From Nitrospira sp. (GTDB taxonomy: Bacteria > Nitrospirota > Nitrospiria > Nitrospirales > Nitrospiraceae), in contig JABMDL010000012.1 in the NCBI GenBank assembly GCA_015903945.1, positions 1 to 42,509 of the forward strand: 42,509 nt of DNA, written 5' to 3'. Positions 1 through 7,307 of the stretch are shown here, in pieces. Positions within the stretch are counted from its first letter, which is position 1. Every line of letters starts with the position of its first letter. Below the pieces are notes generated by a model that saw nothing but the letters and a program-made list of their open reading frames with translations, was not told where the DNA came from and did no database searches. The translations under genes and the position numbers were made by a program.

Positions 1-348
1 TATAGCATTCCTCAGAGCGAGTGCGATGACTTTGCGCTCATGAGAGCTGCGGAAGTCACGAGGAGAAAAGGTTACAAGTATTTCAGGATCATTACCGAAA
101 AACAGTCATCGCAGTCGCAATCATTCGGCTTTCCTGGCTCAACTTACACAACTGGTGCTGTATCGAACTATGGCAATTTGTCTACGTTCAATGCGACGAG
201 CCACTCCAGTGGTTTTATGGCAACCATGAACTACCCCGTTTCTACGATAACCATTGAAATGCTCAAGGAACAGGATTCGTCCCCGGATACTCTCAATGCA
301 GATCTCATATGGAGTTCACTTGCAGAAAGACATGGAGTCTTAAAATAG
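1..348 (+). CDS. Truncated lipoprotein-like protein, C-terminal part (CC0125-like)
   Basis: The frame is open from the first base, so the N-terminus lies outside the window; the first internal ATG is at 40. The visible part has the pattern 'ALMRAAEVTRRKGYKYFRI', which resembles the conserved C-terminal half of CC0125/CC1285-type bacterial lipoproteins, where an AAE-x-T-xx-x-GY-x-YF core is typical. A Ser/Thr/Gly-rich stretch with few charges follows. No catalytic motif is seen. It sits inside the left integrated element, as do other lipoprotein genes here. The family call rests on one motif and the function is unknown. Confidence 0.55.
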   Translation, partial: YSIPQSECDDFALMRAAEVTRRKGYKYFRIITEKQSSQSQSFGFPGSTYTTGAVSNYGNLSTFNATSHSSGFMATMNYPVSTITIEMLKEQDSSPDTLNADLIWSSLAERHGVLK

Positions 349-425
349 CGATATGATCGACCTTGCCACGACAAGGCGTGGTAGAAGGGGAGCCAAGGGG
401 CGGGGGATTGTCGATCGTGTGACCG

Positions 426-668
426 CTACAGCTGCCGCTCGACTGCTGCCACGAGCTTGCCTGCCGAAGCATTTATCGCACGAGATAGCTTGAGAATGAC
501 GGTCAGCGTCGGTGACTTGAGCCCCCGCTCAAGCTGGCTGATGTAGGTTCGGTGGACTTCCGCTCGGAACGCGAGTTCTTCTTGAGAGATCCCCAGCCGC
601 TTCCTGAGCCGAGCGACTTCCCTCCCAAACAACGCTTCCGGTGACTGCTTCCCGTCACGGGTTCCCAT
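426..668 (-). CDS. XRE-family helix-turn-helix regulator
   Basis: An 80-residue protein that is almost entirely one Cro/C1-type HTH domain, at about residues 13-68. The helix-turn-helix core reads 'LGISQEELAFRAEVHRTYIS' and is followed by the typical 'QLERGLKSPTL' continuation. Single-domain XRE proteins of this size act as DNA-binding repressors of phages, integrative elements or restriction-modification systems. Its position in the left element beside a terminase small subunit suggests control of element genes. It points away from the genes to its right, so the 669-867 gap could carry divergent promoters. The family call is strong; the targets are unknown. Confidence 0.9.
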   Translation of the reverse strand: MGTRDGKQSPEALFGREVARLRKRLGISQEELAFRAEVHRTYISQLERGLKSPTLTVILKLSRAINASAGKLVAAVERQL

Positions 669-867
669 GTCCGTGATGGTGACGGGTTGAATACTATCGA
701 GCTACAGACTAAAGTATTCACTCAGAGTATCAAGGAGGGATGGTTTAATGGCTCCTTCCTGTACCTTGAATCCCAGACTCAGGGTGAGCCAGGAAGAAGA
801 GGTATGACCACAATCAAGAACGTAGCTTCTCTGGGGCGAGAATCCATGAGCCGACATGAGGAGTCGT

Positions 868-1428
868 ATGTCTCAAGGTGAGGACGACGAAATAGACAGA
901 CTTGCCGAGAATTATGGGCAGGTTCTCGAAACTCAGAGAAGGGAGCTTGGGCTCGATGAGTTCATCAAAATTGTACCCCTAAGCTGCGATCAACAGCATC
1001 TTGTCGAGGACATACTACTTATCCCTGACCCACAAGGAATAGAAAACAGATCGAAAATTCGAGAGCTGCTGGTTCCAATACTGACGACGTTCCACTCTCT
1101 TCGGAACATCATTGCGACTCTGAATAATAACGAAGTGCAGAAACAACGAGAGCGAAGATCTAATCGCGTCCTTGCAGTCCTGCCGTTGGTCATCTCTGTC
1201 GCAATGATCGCCACTCTAACATTCCGACATGCCGAAATTACCGTTTATACCGACGATGACTCTGTTTTCCTGATTGAATCTTCTTGGTGGGGGCTTGAAA
1301 AGAAGCACCGTGAAATAAAATGGATGGAATCAGAGGATGATGGTTCGGGGTGGATGGTTAGGGATGAAGATGGCAGCTGGCGTCTATACCTAATCGACCG
1401 CGACTTTTTTTCGGAGCACGGTCGATAG
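868..1428 (+). CDS. Unknown protein with one central membrane segment
   Basis: About 186 residues with an acidic N-terminus, a charged helical region, one hydrophobic segment ('VLAVLPLVISVAMIATL', about residues 100-118) and a C-terminal part rich in Trp and acidic residues. The ATG at 868 is chosen because GAGGAG lies about 7 bases upstream; an in-frame ATG at 856 is possible. The topology is probably a cytoplasmic N-domain and an exported C-domain. I do not recognise the family. It lies 8 bases before another unknown gene on the same strand, so the two are probably co-transcribed within the integrated element. Confidence 0.6.
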   Translation: MSQGEDDEIDRLAENYGQVLETQRRELGLDEFIKIVPLSCDQQHLVEDILLIPDPQGIENRSKIRELLVPILTTFHSLRNIIATLNNNEVQKQRERRSNRVLAVLPLVISVAMIATLTFRHAEITVYTDDDSVFLIESSWWGLEKKHREIKWMESEDDGSGWMVRDEDGSWRLYLIDRDFFSEHGR

Positions 1429-1436
1429 TTGCCATG

Positions 1437-1814
1437 ATGTTAGAAACCATCAGACAGCAGAGTCGAGAGTGGCTCCGGCAGGCTCGGGAACCGCTCGATC
1501 ACGACTTGGACCCACCCTTCCAGTTGATGTTGTGGGGCCTGGACCACGGACTTCTTTACCGTGACCGTTCTTACACGAGCGATCTGCGAACGAATGTGGA
1601 ATATCTCGCCTATCACGTGGACGACATGAACGATGCTTTGAAAGCTCTGGTTGAACGACCTGGCCTGCCAGAGGAGCCGTTTGTTGATTCAGGACAACTT
1701 AGCCGAGCAGGCGACCCGATGCAGGCGAGTTTCCTACTGTTAGATGCTCTTGATTCGGCACTGACCGAGAAGGTCGAGGAATGGCCGCCAATATACCCAA
1801 AAGTCGACGACTAA
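1437..1814 (+). CDS. Unknown small acidic protein
   Basis: About 125 residues, soluble and acidic, with no signal peptide, membrane segment or recognised motif. Tandem ATGs at 1434 and 1437 are both usable. It closely follows the membrane protein ending at 1428, so they probably form a two-gene unit. Its 3' end overlaps the convergent terminase small subunit gene by four bases. That compact layout is typical of phage or integrative-element DNA. No function can be assigned. Confidence 0.55.
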   Translation: MLETIRQQSREWLRQAREPLDHDLDPPFQLMLWGLDHGLLYRDRSYTSDLRTNVEYLAYHVDDMNDALKALVERPGLPEEPFVDSGQLSRAGDPMQASFLLLDALDSALTEKVEEWPPIYPKVDD

Positions 1815-2233
1815 GGCTTTTCTCCTTCCACAGCAACAAACAGATTCAGTCCTTGACTGGCTGGGAGGGACTCGCCGACTTTTGGGATGCCACCCAGTAG
1901 CTTGACAGCACGATCGTGAGCCCCAAGTCGCACTTGATGGTCAGGGATCTGGGAATCAATAATCTTGCCCGTAATGATGGCACTCCTCGTTGCTTTAAGC
2001 CCATCAGCGATTGGTCGAACAATTCCCTCCATTGTCAGCCCTAAACCTTCAAGGGCCCTCGTCAACATGCTCTGCACCAATGGTCGATTCAGGATGACTG
2101 AGGCTTTCTTCTCTGCGGTTGATTTGGCATATCCGGCATCCTTGGCTGCTTGGGTCATGGATTTACCTTCGACAATGCCTTGGACAAAGCGACGTTCCCG
2201 GTCATCCAGCGAATATTTCTTTACGCGCGGCAC
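1811..2233 (-). CDS. Terminase small subunit-like protein
   Basis: A 140-residue protein starting at GTG. The N-terminal region 'LDDRERRFVQGIVEGKSMTQ' followed by 'AAKDAGYAKSTAEKKA' matches the helix-turn-helix DNA-binding segment of phage terminase small subunits (Terminase_2 type): recognition of a packaging site, then 'LNRPLVQSML' at the start of the oligomerisation region. No large subunit, portal or capsid gene is visible, so this is either a remnant or an orphan gene in an element continuing left of the window. It is convergent with the gene ending at 1814. The family call is good; a packaging role here is only inferred. Confidence 0.8.
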   Translation of the reverse strand: MPRVKKYSLDDRERRFVQGIVEGKSMTQAAKDAGYAKSTAEKKASVILNRPLVQSMLTRALEGLGLTMEGIVRPIADGLKATRSAIITGKIIDSQIPDHQVRLGAHDRAVKLLGGIPKVGESLPASQGLNLFVAVEGEKP

Positions 2234-2324
2234 CTACCTAATACCCACCGTTATTGGTAGCTCCGTGGTAGCAGGCCTCTCTAAGCCCTTGTCAGTTCAT
2301 GCAAAGTTTTGGCGAAGCAAATCA

Positions 2325-3335
2325 GCAAATCGCAGGTCAGTCTTGCCTGATAGTGACTATGAATAGGCAATTCTCTATTGGTTGAATGACCCTCACAAAT
2401 CGCAATGGTTGTATTCGTGGCCATGGCTTGTTAATTTTCCGCTGGTTGATCCTTATGGAACACACGGCAATGCCTCTCTTTTCGTGCCGATGGTGTAATT
2501 TGGGCGGGAAGGTCACCCCATATGGAAACACTCCGCAACGAGGACTTCAATTGGCTCAACTAGTTCTGAATATTGCACTGGCTTCACTCAACTCACGGTG
2601 TTGTCGATCTAACCAAGGAACGTGATGATGCTGGCCAAGTCCTCCGCCATCTATGCATGGCCAAAAATGTTGCTCTTGGTTCTCTTAGTTGGCACATTCG
2701 GTTGCAGCGGCAGGGCTACCTACATTCAGGCAATGGTGACAGACAATCCTCTCGATCGAGTGGCACAACAGGCCCAGGAAGACTGGTCCGTCGAGAGAGT
2801 GGATGCTAATACCTTGCATCTGAGCCAAGTCTGGCCATTCTGCAGCGTCTGGATCCTTGGCTACTGTTCGTCTCACGCAAAACTCTTTTATGCTGCGTCT
2901 TATTCTGTGTTGCATATTCAGTCCTATCACCAGAAGCGCTCTCTCATTGCTCTGTTTATACCCGTGCACTTCGATGACGAGCCAGACTTTGGCGTGGGCG
3001 GGATCGGGCAGCTTTTTGTTTGGGTCCCCCAATTGATCTTGAGTTACCAGATTGATGATATTTTGAAGTGGAGCGGGGCCTCGGTGATAACGAGACGTAC
3101 CGGTGATTGGTCTGAGCCTTTTCCTTCAGGGGGCGTTTCAGCATCTCCGCCTCAGTGAGAGAGAAGATCAGACTGCTGGTCGCTACATCATTATTGTGCT
3201 GAATTGTGGCACAACTACCCTGTCCGACGTGGTTTCATCGGATCTTCACCGACCCCTGACCCCTCTGTAACTGATTGAGTAGAAAACGATTGAACTAGAT
3301 CGGGATCTATAGTCTCTACGGCTGATGCGGCTTCA
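2325..3335 (+). repeat. Left copy of a 1-kb inverted duplication
   Basis: This segment reappears, diverged and in inverted orientation, at about 38735-39765. Both copies share a non-coding leader, a lipoprotein gene (2625-3158 here) and a tail that includes 'TGATTGAGTAGAAAACGAT'. The boundaries are approximate, read by eye from where alignment fades. The leader contains indels; the lipoprotein ends are well conserved while its middle differs. The copies enclose about 35 kb of chromosome. Confidence 0.85.
2625..3158 (+). CDS. Element-associated lipoprotein, copy 1
   Basis: A 177-residue secreted protein. The N-terminus has a Lys, a hydrophobic stretch and a lipobox-like end ('LVGTFGCSG', Cys27), so it is probably a lipoprotein, although Phe at -2 is not canonical. 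The ATG at 2625 follows AAGGA by six bases; GTG 2622 and ATG 2628 are alternatives. It is a paralogue of the gene at 38900-39412. The segments 'TDNPLDRVAQQAQE' and 'SEPFPSGG' are almost identical between copies, while the central third is divergent. Many differences in the conserved part are synonymous, which supports coding. The family is unknown and no enzymatic motif is visible. Confidence 0.75.
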   Translation: MMLAKSSAIYAWPKMLLLVLLVGTFGCSGRATYIQAMVTDNPLDRVAQQAQEDWSVERVDANTLHLSQVWPFCSVWILGYCSSHAKLFYAASYSVLHIQSYHQKRSLIALFIPVHFDDEPDFGVGGIGQLFVWVPQLILSYQIDDILKWSGASVITRRTGDWSEPFPSGGVSASPPQ

Positions 3336-3477
3336 AATCCCGCCCCCTTATCGTCCGAATTTGCTACCACGCTGCTACCAGGACAGGACAAACTGGCCCC
3401 ATCTCGCCCCATGTTGCGGGAGTCCTGATTTGTGGTTTCTTGTGGGGTTAGGTTGTCTGAGGTAGGGGCTGCTGAAG

Positions 3478-3522
3478 TTCGTAAACCGCAGGTCGCCCGT
3501 TCAATCCGGGTCGCCGGCTCCA
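3478..3522 (+). other. 3' fragment of tRNA-Thr(CGU): attachment-site junction
   Basis: The bases read as the 3' half of a tRNA. They give an anticodon loop TTCGTAA (anticodon CGT at 3480-3482), the 3' strand of the anticodon stem ACCGC, variable loop AGGTC, a T-arm with stem GCCCG/CGGGT around TTCAATC, acceptor 3' strand CGCCGGC, discriminator T and an encoded CCA. The matching 5' half (starting GCCGGCG) is absent, and the upstream bases do not pair with the anticodon stem. A bare tRNA 3' end is the classic right-hand junction left by tyrosine-integrase elements. It places the element to the left and host chromosome to the right. Confidence 0.8.
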
Positions 3523-3763
3523 GCAATTCCCACCACTTTCGATGGAAACCGCTCCGCTCACGCAGCATCCCCCTATCCTGTCATCGGCCACCTGCGCAGT
3601 CACCTCTATCCGGGCCTGATGGCTCGACTACAGGCACGTTGCACCTAAGGATCGGGTGAGTTGTAATCGCGCAACGGCAGCAGAGAATGGGACTATCGCA
3701 GGGTGAGAAATCGTCCGTGAGGAGAAGTCGGTGCCGCCGTGTGAGGGTGCGACACCATCGCCT

Positions 3764-4084
3764 TTACGTGGGCAACAAGCACAGGAGCCGCTTCAGCGTT
3801 AACGCATCGGGTTCAGAGAGCTCGACGAATTCGACGCCGAAGGCGGCTTTATTTATCCACTTGACCACTGCCCGGGGAACATACACGGGGGCGTGATGAT
3901 CGGGCCGAATATGAAGTTCCAGGCAGGTACCCTGAGGAGGGGGCTGTTCGCTCGTAATACGACACCCCCCGAGGGAAAGATCGAGCACGAACCCTTCCTT
4001 TATCTCCGTACCGTCACCAGAAAAGAGGCTTTTGTACCGGACAGGATGACGCTCGGAGGTGCGGAGCTCTAATTGAGGTTCCAT
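3764..4084 (-). CDS. PilZ-domain protein
   Basis: A 106-residue single-domain protein. It has both PilZ signature elements: the RxxxR motif ('RHPVR' near the N-terminus) and the D-x-S-x-x-G motif ('DLSLGG'), which bind cyclic di-GMP in this family. The likely start is ATG 4084, preceded by GAGGAAGG at good spacing; an upstream TTG at 4090 is less likely. It is the first chromosomal gene after the attachment junction. It would be a cyclic di-GMP effector, but the partner process (motility, exopolysaccharide or secretion) cannot be told from the neighbours. Confidence 0.88.
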   Translation of the reverse strand: MEPQLELRTSERHPVRYKSLFSGDGTEIKEGFVLDLSLGGCRITSEQPPPQGTCLELHIRPDHHAPVYVPRAVVKWINKAAFGVEFVELSEPDALTLKRLLCLLPT

Positions 4085-4381
4085 GAACAAACCTTCCTCG
4101 TTGCCCCCAGCATACTGTGGGCTAAATTGGTGTCAACGAATTCTTAAAACTTGTCGCGGCACGGGTGTATTAGTCAAAGACGCCCGGTGGTGAGACCGAA
4201 AATATTTGCCAGGCGATACGGTACTGGAAGGATTCCTGGGGGTCAGGTTCGTGGGAAAACTGGTTGCGGATAGTTGCAGCCGTCGCGTTGTTCTTGCCGC
4301 GATCGCGAGCTCGTTTGAGAGCGGAACCTGGTTCTCCGACGGTGCCCTCCTGTTGAGCGCGACGTGCCCATGTTAGGCCTG

Positions 4382-4648
4382 CTATAAATTGGCACCACGC
4401 TTGCGGGTCGTCACTGAGACCTTGGCGTCTGGTTTGGTGCGTTCGTTCTTCTGTTGAGAGCGGGAGACCGTACCGGCATGCAATCCCTGACGCGCGGCTA
4501 AAGAAATTTGGCGGCGAATATCTTCAATGGACGGTGCCGTTGACGACTGCGTCGGACTTTGAAGTCCCAGCGTCTCCCAGCGGACCTTGGTTCGAAGAAC
4601 GACCCGCCTCCGTTGATGCGGGGTTTTGGTTCCCCATGCTCTATTCAT
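4382..4648 (-). CDS. Small basic protein of unknown function
   Basis: An 88-residue, Arg/Lys/Gln/Ser-rich protein with no signal peptide or membrane segment. The central part 'SIEDIRRQISLAARQGLHAG' could form an amphipathic helix. Support for coding is a good ribosome site (GAGGTG about eight bases before ATG 4648) and same-strand position between two minus-strand genes. The family is not recognised. The low sequence complexity leaves some chance that it is not a gene. Confidence 0.5.
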   Translation of the reverse strand: MNRAWGTKTPHQRRRVVLRTKVRWETLGLQSPTQSSTAPSIEDIRRQISLAARQGLHAGTVSRSQQKNERTKPDAKVSVTTRKRGANL

Positions 4649-4704
4649 TGTTGTTCACCTCAAAGGTTCATGTACGACAGGGGCGGCCCAAGGCTGCCTC
4701 TCAA

Positions 4705-5076
4705 TCACCGCGACTTGTTGAGGGACGAAGGCCCTTTGAGTGCAGCAGTCACGAACCGATCTTCCGGGAAGACTGCTCGGAGCCGGTTGGTGACAGCCAG
4801 ACGATAGAGTTCAGGTTCGCGACCGACCAGAACTAAGTTCTTGTTGTCGAGCAGAATATTGAGGTGATGCTCTGAGACGAGCAATCGCGTACTGTCGCCC
4901 ACATTCACGCGGTATTGCGTTTTCCCGTCAGGGTTTCGATCCGGGCCCGACACGATCTCGGTTAATCCGTCAATCACCCCTTCATAGGCTTCAGATCGAT
5001 GCCGCACTTTTGTCCCATTCGGGATACGGACCCAAGGCTGCGTCGAGGTATGTCGGTCGTTCTTTGTGACAGTCAT
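4705..5076 (-). CDS. SH3-like small protein of unknown function
   Basis: 123 residues starting at ATG 5076, which follows GGAGGG by six bases; longer upstream starts lack such a site. The segment 'IPNGTKVRHRSEAYEGVIDG' with 'LTEIVSGPDRNPDGKTQYRV' looks like a small beta-barrel module of a kind I recall as a conserved domain in several environmental bacteria, with the pattern VRHR-x-x-x-YEG-x-IDGLTEI. The protein is soluble and no catalytic residues are evident. It lies upstream of the small basic protein gene on the same strand, with a gap of 56 bases, so they may share a transcript. Confidence 0.65.
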   Translation of the reverse strand: MTVTKNDRHTSTQPWVRIPNGTKVRHRSEAYEGVIDGLTEIVSGPDRNPDGKTQYRVNVGDSTRLLVSEHHLNILLDNKNLVLVGREPELYRLAVTNRLRAVFPEDRFVTAALKGPSSLNKSR

Positions 5077-5617
5077 GCAGATCCCTCCTAGCGGAACACG
5101 ATTCGCCATCGTGTGCGCGCGTTGGCACAAGGACAAAAGGCCTGCCGATACGGACTACGCAGCAGGGACAAGACCCCAGGCTGATAGTCAGAACCCCCTC
5201 ACGGTCCGGGTGCCTGAGAAGCGGTCTTGGCGAATGATCGCTTCTCCGAAGGCTGTTGCCGTACCGAGTGGCTGGAAACTGATCAACTCAATCGCGCAGG
5301 ATCGGGAAGGGGAGGGAAGAGCGCGAGGACCAGAATTTTCGCAAGCTCACTATATCATACGGGAGCACGGATTGCGAACAAGGGTGGTGTTCACTGGGAT
5401 GTATCGCTAAGAATCGTCGGAACAGTCGTCGCGTCTTGACAATAAGAAGACGAATTGACCCGGGACCTGTCCCATGATCGCTCCGACAAGAGGCACTTCT
5501 TTGGCGGCGGCCGGACGTGAGACCACCTTCTCTCATGCGATGGCCCTCCCCGGTGCCTGAAGCCGGGCTGCTCAAATTAGCAGCTCTGTTGGGCACCGGG
5601 ACGGCTCGTGACGATTG
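5077..5617. other. Gene-free interval
   Basis: Both flanking genes are on the minus strand, so this stretch should hold the promoter of the gene starting at 5076 and the end of the transcript finishing at 5618. Reading frames here have poor composition and no good ribosome sites. I see no RNA gene or strong hairpin. Confidence 0.5.
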
Positions 5618-6568
5618 CTACGCAGCCATGCGATACACCCAACGGTCCGCTTCCCTCCTCAGCCGTGCGAGGGCCTTTGCTTCTCTGCTCTGTACCGCCA
5701 TCGTGAGACCACCAAAAAAGGCGGTGGCCAACAGAAGACCAGCAGCAATCAAGTAGCTTATCGGAATCTCAGGCCATGACGCGGGTTCCGTAGAGGCTAC
5801 GGCGGTGTCTTGAGAGAACGCTGGGATAGCCGGCAGTACGGTGGCCTCTGTAGAAGTCATATGGCGTACTGAGGCAAATATCAAGCTTGCCAGCTGTTCT
5901 TGTTGCATGGCGTGCCCTTGCTCCAATCTTCGCTGCACCTGAACCACCTGGACAAGAGCCCACCCCAGTCGTTCTTGGATCTCACCTGCCTGCAACCAGT
6001 CGCGCTGGGCAGCCTCGACTATACGGCGTCCAAGCGTGGCTTGCCAGGTTGTGGCGAACGCCTCATGCAACTGCTGCCCTCTCGCCTTGATTATGCCGAT
6101 CACCCTGGTGTTATAGGCTGAATCATACTGATCAGCCGACAGGATACCGTTTCGGATACCGCGTGCGCTGAAGTTGACGATGGCACGCCCCTTGATACCT
6201 TCCACGCGCGCCATGTGATTGACCGGGACGGTCTGAGCGTGGCGCAACATGGATCCCAACGCACTGCCCGAGCCAGACACGAACTCATGGAACGCGAGCG
6301 TCGAACGATTCCACTCGGAAACCGATTGAGTCATGGCCTGATTGATCCGGCGCTCGAAGATCGCTTGGTCGAGGAGAGCTTGACCGAAGGCCGGCTGGAG
6401 CGCACTCATGCCAGTATCACTGGTTGCCGGTTGGCCCGACACAAGAACCTGTGGCTGGACGACTTGATAGGTGCCATTGGCCGCGGCGAATACCAACAGT
6501 GCTCCAAACAGAATGGCACAGAGTCCGACACCCACGATGATATCGATGGTGTTGTACCGGTAAGACAT
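5618..6568 (-). CDS. Membrane protein of unknown function with two transmembrane helices
   Basis: 316 residues from ATG 6568, which has a strong AAGGAGG site; upstream ATGs lack one. An N-terminal membrane helix (about residues 10-30, 'IIVGVGLCAILFGALLVFAA') is followed by a helical extracytoplasmic domain of about 240 residues. A second helix lies near the C-terminus ('YLIAAGLLLATAFFGGLTMA') and a short basic tail 'REAKALARLRREADRW' follows. The layout (helix, large outer domain, helix, basic cytoplasmic tail) is like a sensory or scaffold protein without an output domain. The family is not recognised. It appears to be transcribed alone. Confidence 0.7.
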   Translation of the reverse strand: MSYRYNTIDIIVGVGLCAILFGALLVFAAANGTYQVVQPQVLVSGQPATSDTGMSALQPAFGQALLDQAIFERRINQAMTQSVSEWNRSTLAFHEFVSGSGSALGSMLRHAQTVPVNHMARVEGIKGRAIVNFSARGIRNGILSADQYDSAYNTRVIGIIKARGQQLHEAFATTWQATLGRRIVEAAQRDWLQAGEIQERLGWALVQVVQVQRRLEQGHAMQQEQLASLIFASVRHMTSTEATVLPAIPAFSQDTAVASTEPASWPEIPISYLIAAGLLLATAFFGGLTMAVQSREAKALARLRREADRWVYRMAA

Positions 6569-7307
6569 ACATACCTCCTTGCCATATCGGACGATCGCAG
6601 GTGTGCGACCTATCACATCGGAATAGGGTCGTTGGGATTACAAGCCTCACGACAGTACGGGGAAAGAACTTCGCGGGATAATTGGTGAGGGACGATTTTG
6701 AGAAAAGGGTAGGCTTACCCTCTTCCTTCAATTGGATCTCACATCGACGGAGGATCATACCTCGCACCTCCGAGACGAAGGCGGTTGGAAATACCACATT
6801 CACTCTACTTCCGTAGATAGACCGGTTGAGGGCCTGTGTGCCCCGGTAGTGGATCAATGTCACATGGCATGGTCGCATTTGCGTCAAACGAAGACTGGTC
6901 AATAGTGAACGTTTTCCGATTGAGCCCGCATGCCGTACAATCAGTTGTGAAATGTGCATGCGATGATGTGGCTGAAATCAAGGTGGCTCGCGACCTGGAT
7001 TCTTGACGGCGGCACTCCATTCCGGCCCTGGTTCAGCATCGTCAGCGGCCTCGCACTCAACTTTCGCTGCGGTTCGGTTGTGAATTCATACGGTGGCTGG
7101 CAACGGTATATTCGTTAAGGCCTGATGAGTTTCCAATCGGCAGCCGGGCCCTAAACAACGACATGATTGCCGGATGTGCGCGACTCCCTGTCCGCAGATT
7201 AATCGGGAGCACCACAGTGAACTTGTTATGCGAGGGGGGAAGTGCTAGTGTCAACGAAGACTGCACACATCTCTACGACTAGTAACCGTGCGTCTGAGGA
7301 GGTCACC
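6569..7307. other. Divergent intergenic region
   Basis: About 740 bases between the divergent starts at 6568 and 7308, expected to carry both promoters. I find no tRNA, no convincing open frame and no long inverted repeat. The overlapping minus-strand frames at 6417-6959 and 6805-7020 have cysteine- and histidine-rich compositions typical of non-coding translation. Confidence 0.5.

Noticed and set aside
2386..2625. Frame upstream of lipoprotein copy 1, similar to 39425-39709 upstream of copy 2
   Set aside because: In the duplicated leaders, differences fall evenly on all codon positions and there are indels, so the frame is not under protein selection. It is treated as a shared non-coding leader.
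2690..2706. TGGCAC...TTGC resembling a sigma54 promoter
   Set aside because: The spacing between GG and GC is one base too long and it lies inside the lipoprotein signal-peptide coding region.
3215..3568. Minus-strand frame containing a Glu-Pro-Ala-Thr-Arg-Ile-Glu-Arg segment
   Set aside because: The segment is the reverse translation of the tRNA-Thr fragment; it is a well-known kind of false gene made by tRNA ends.
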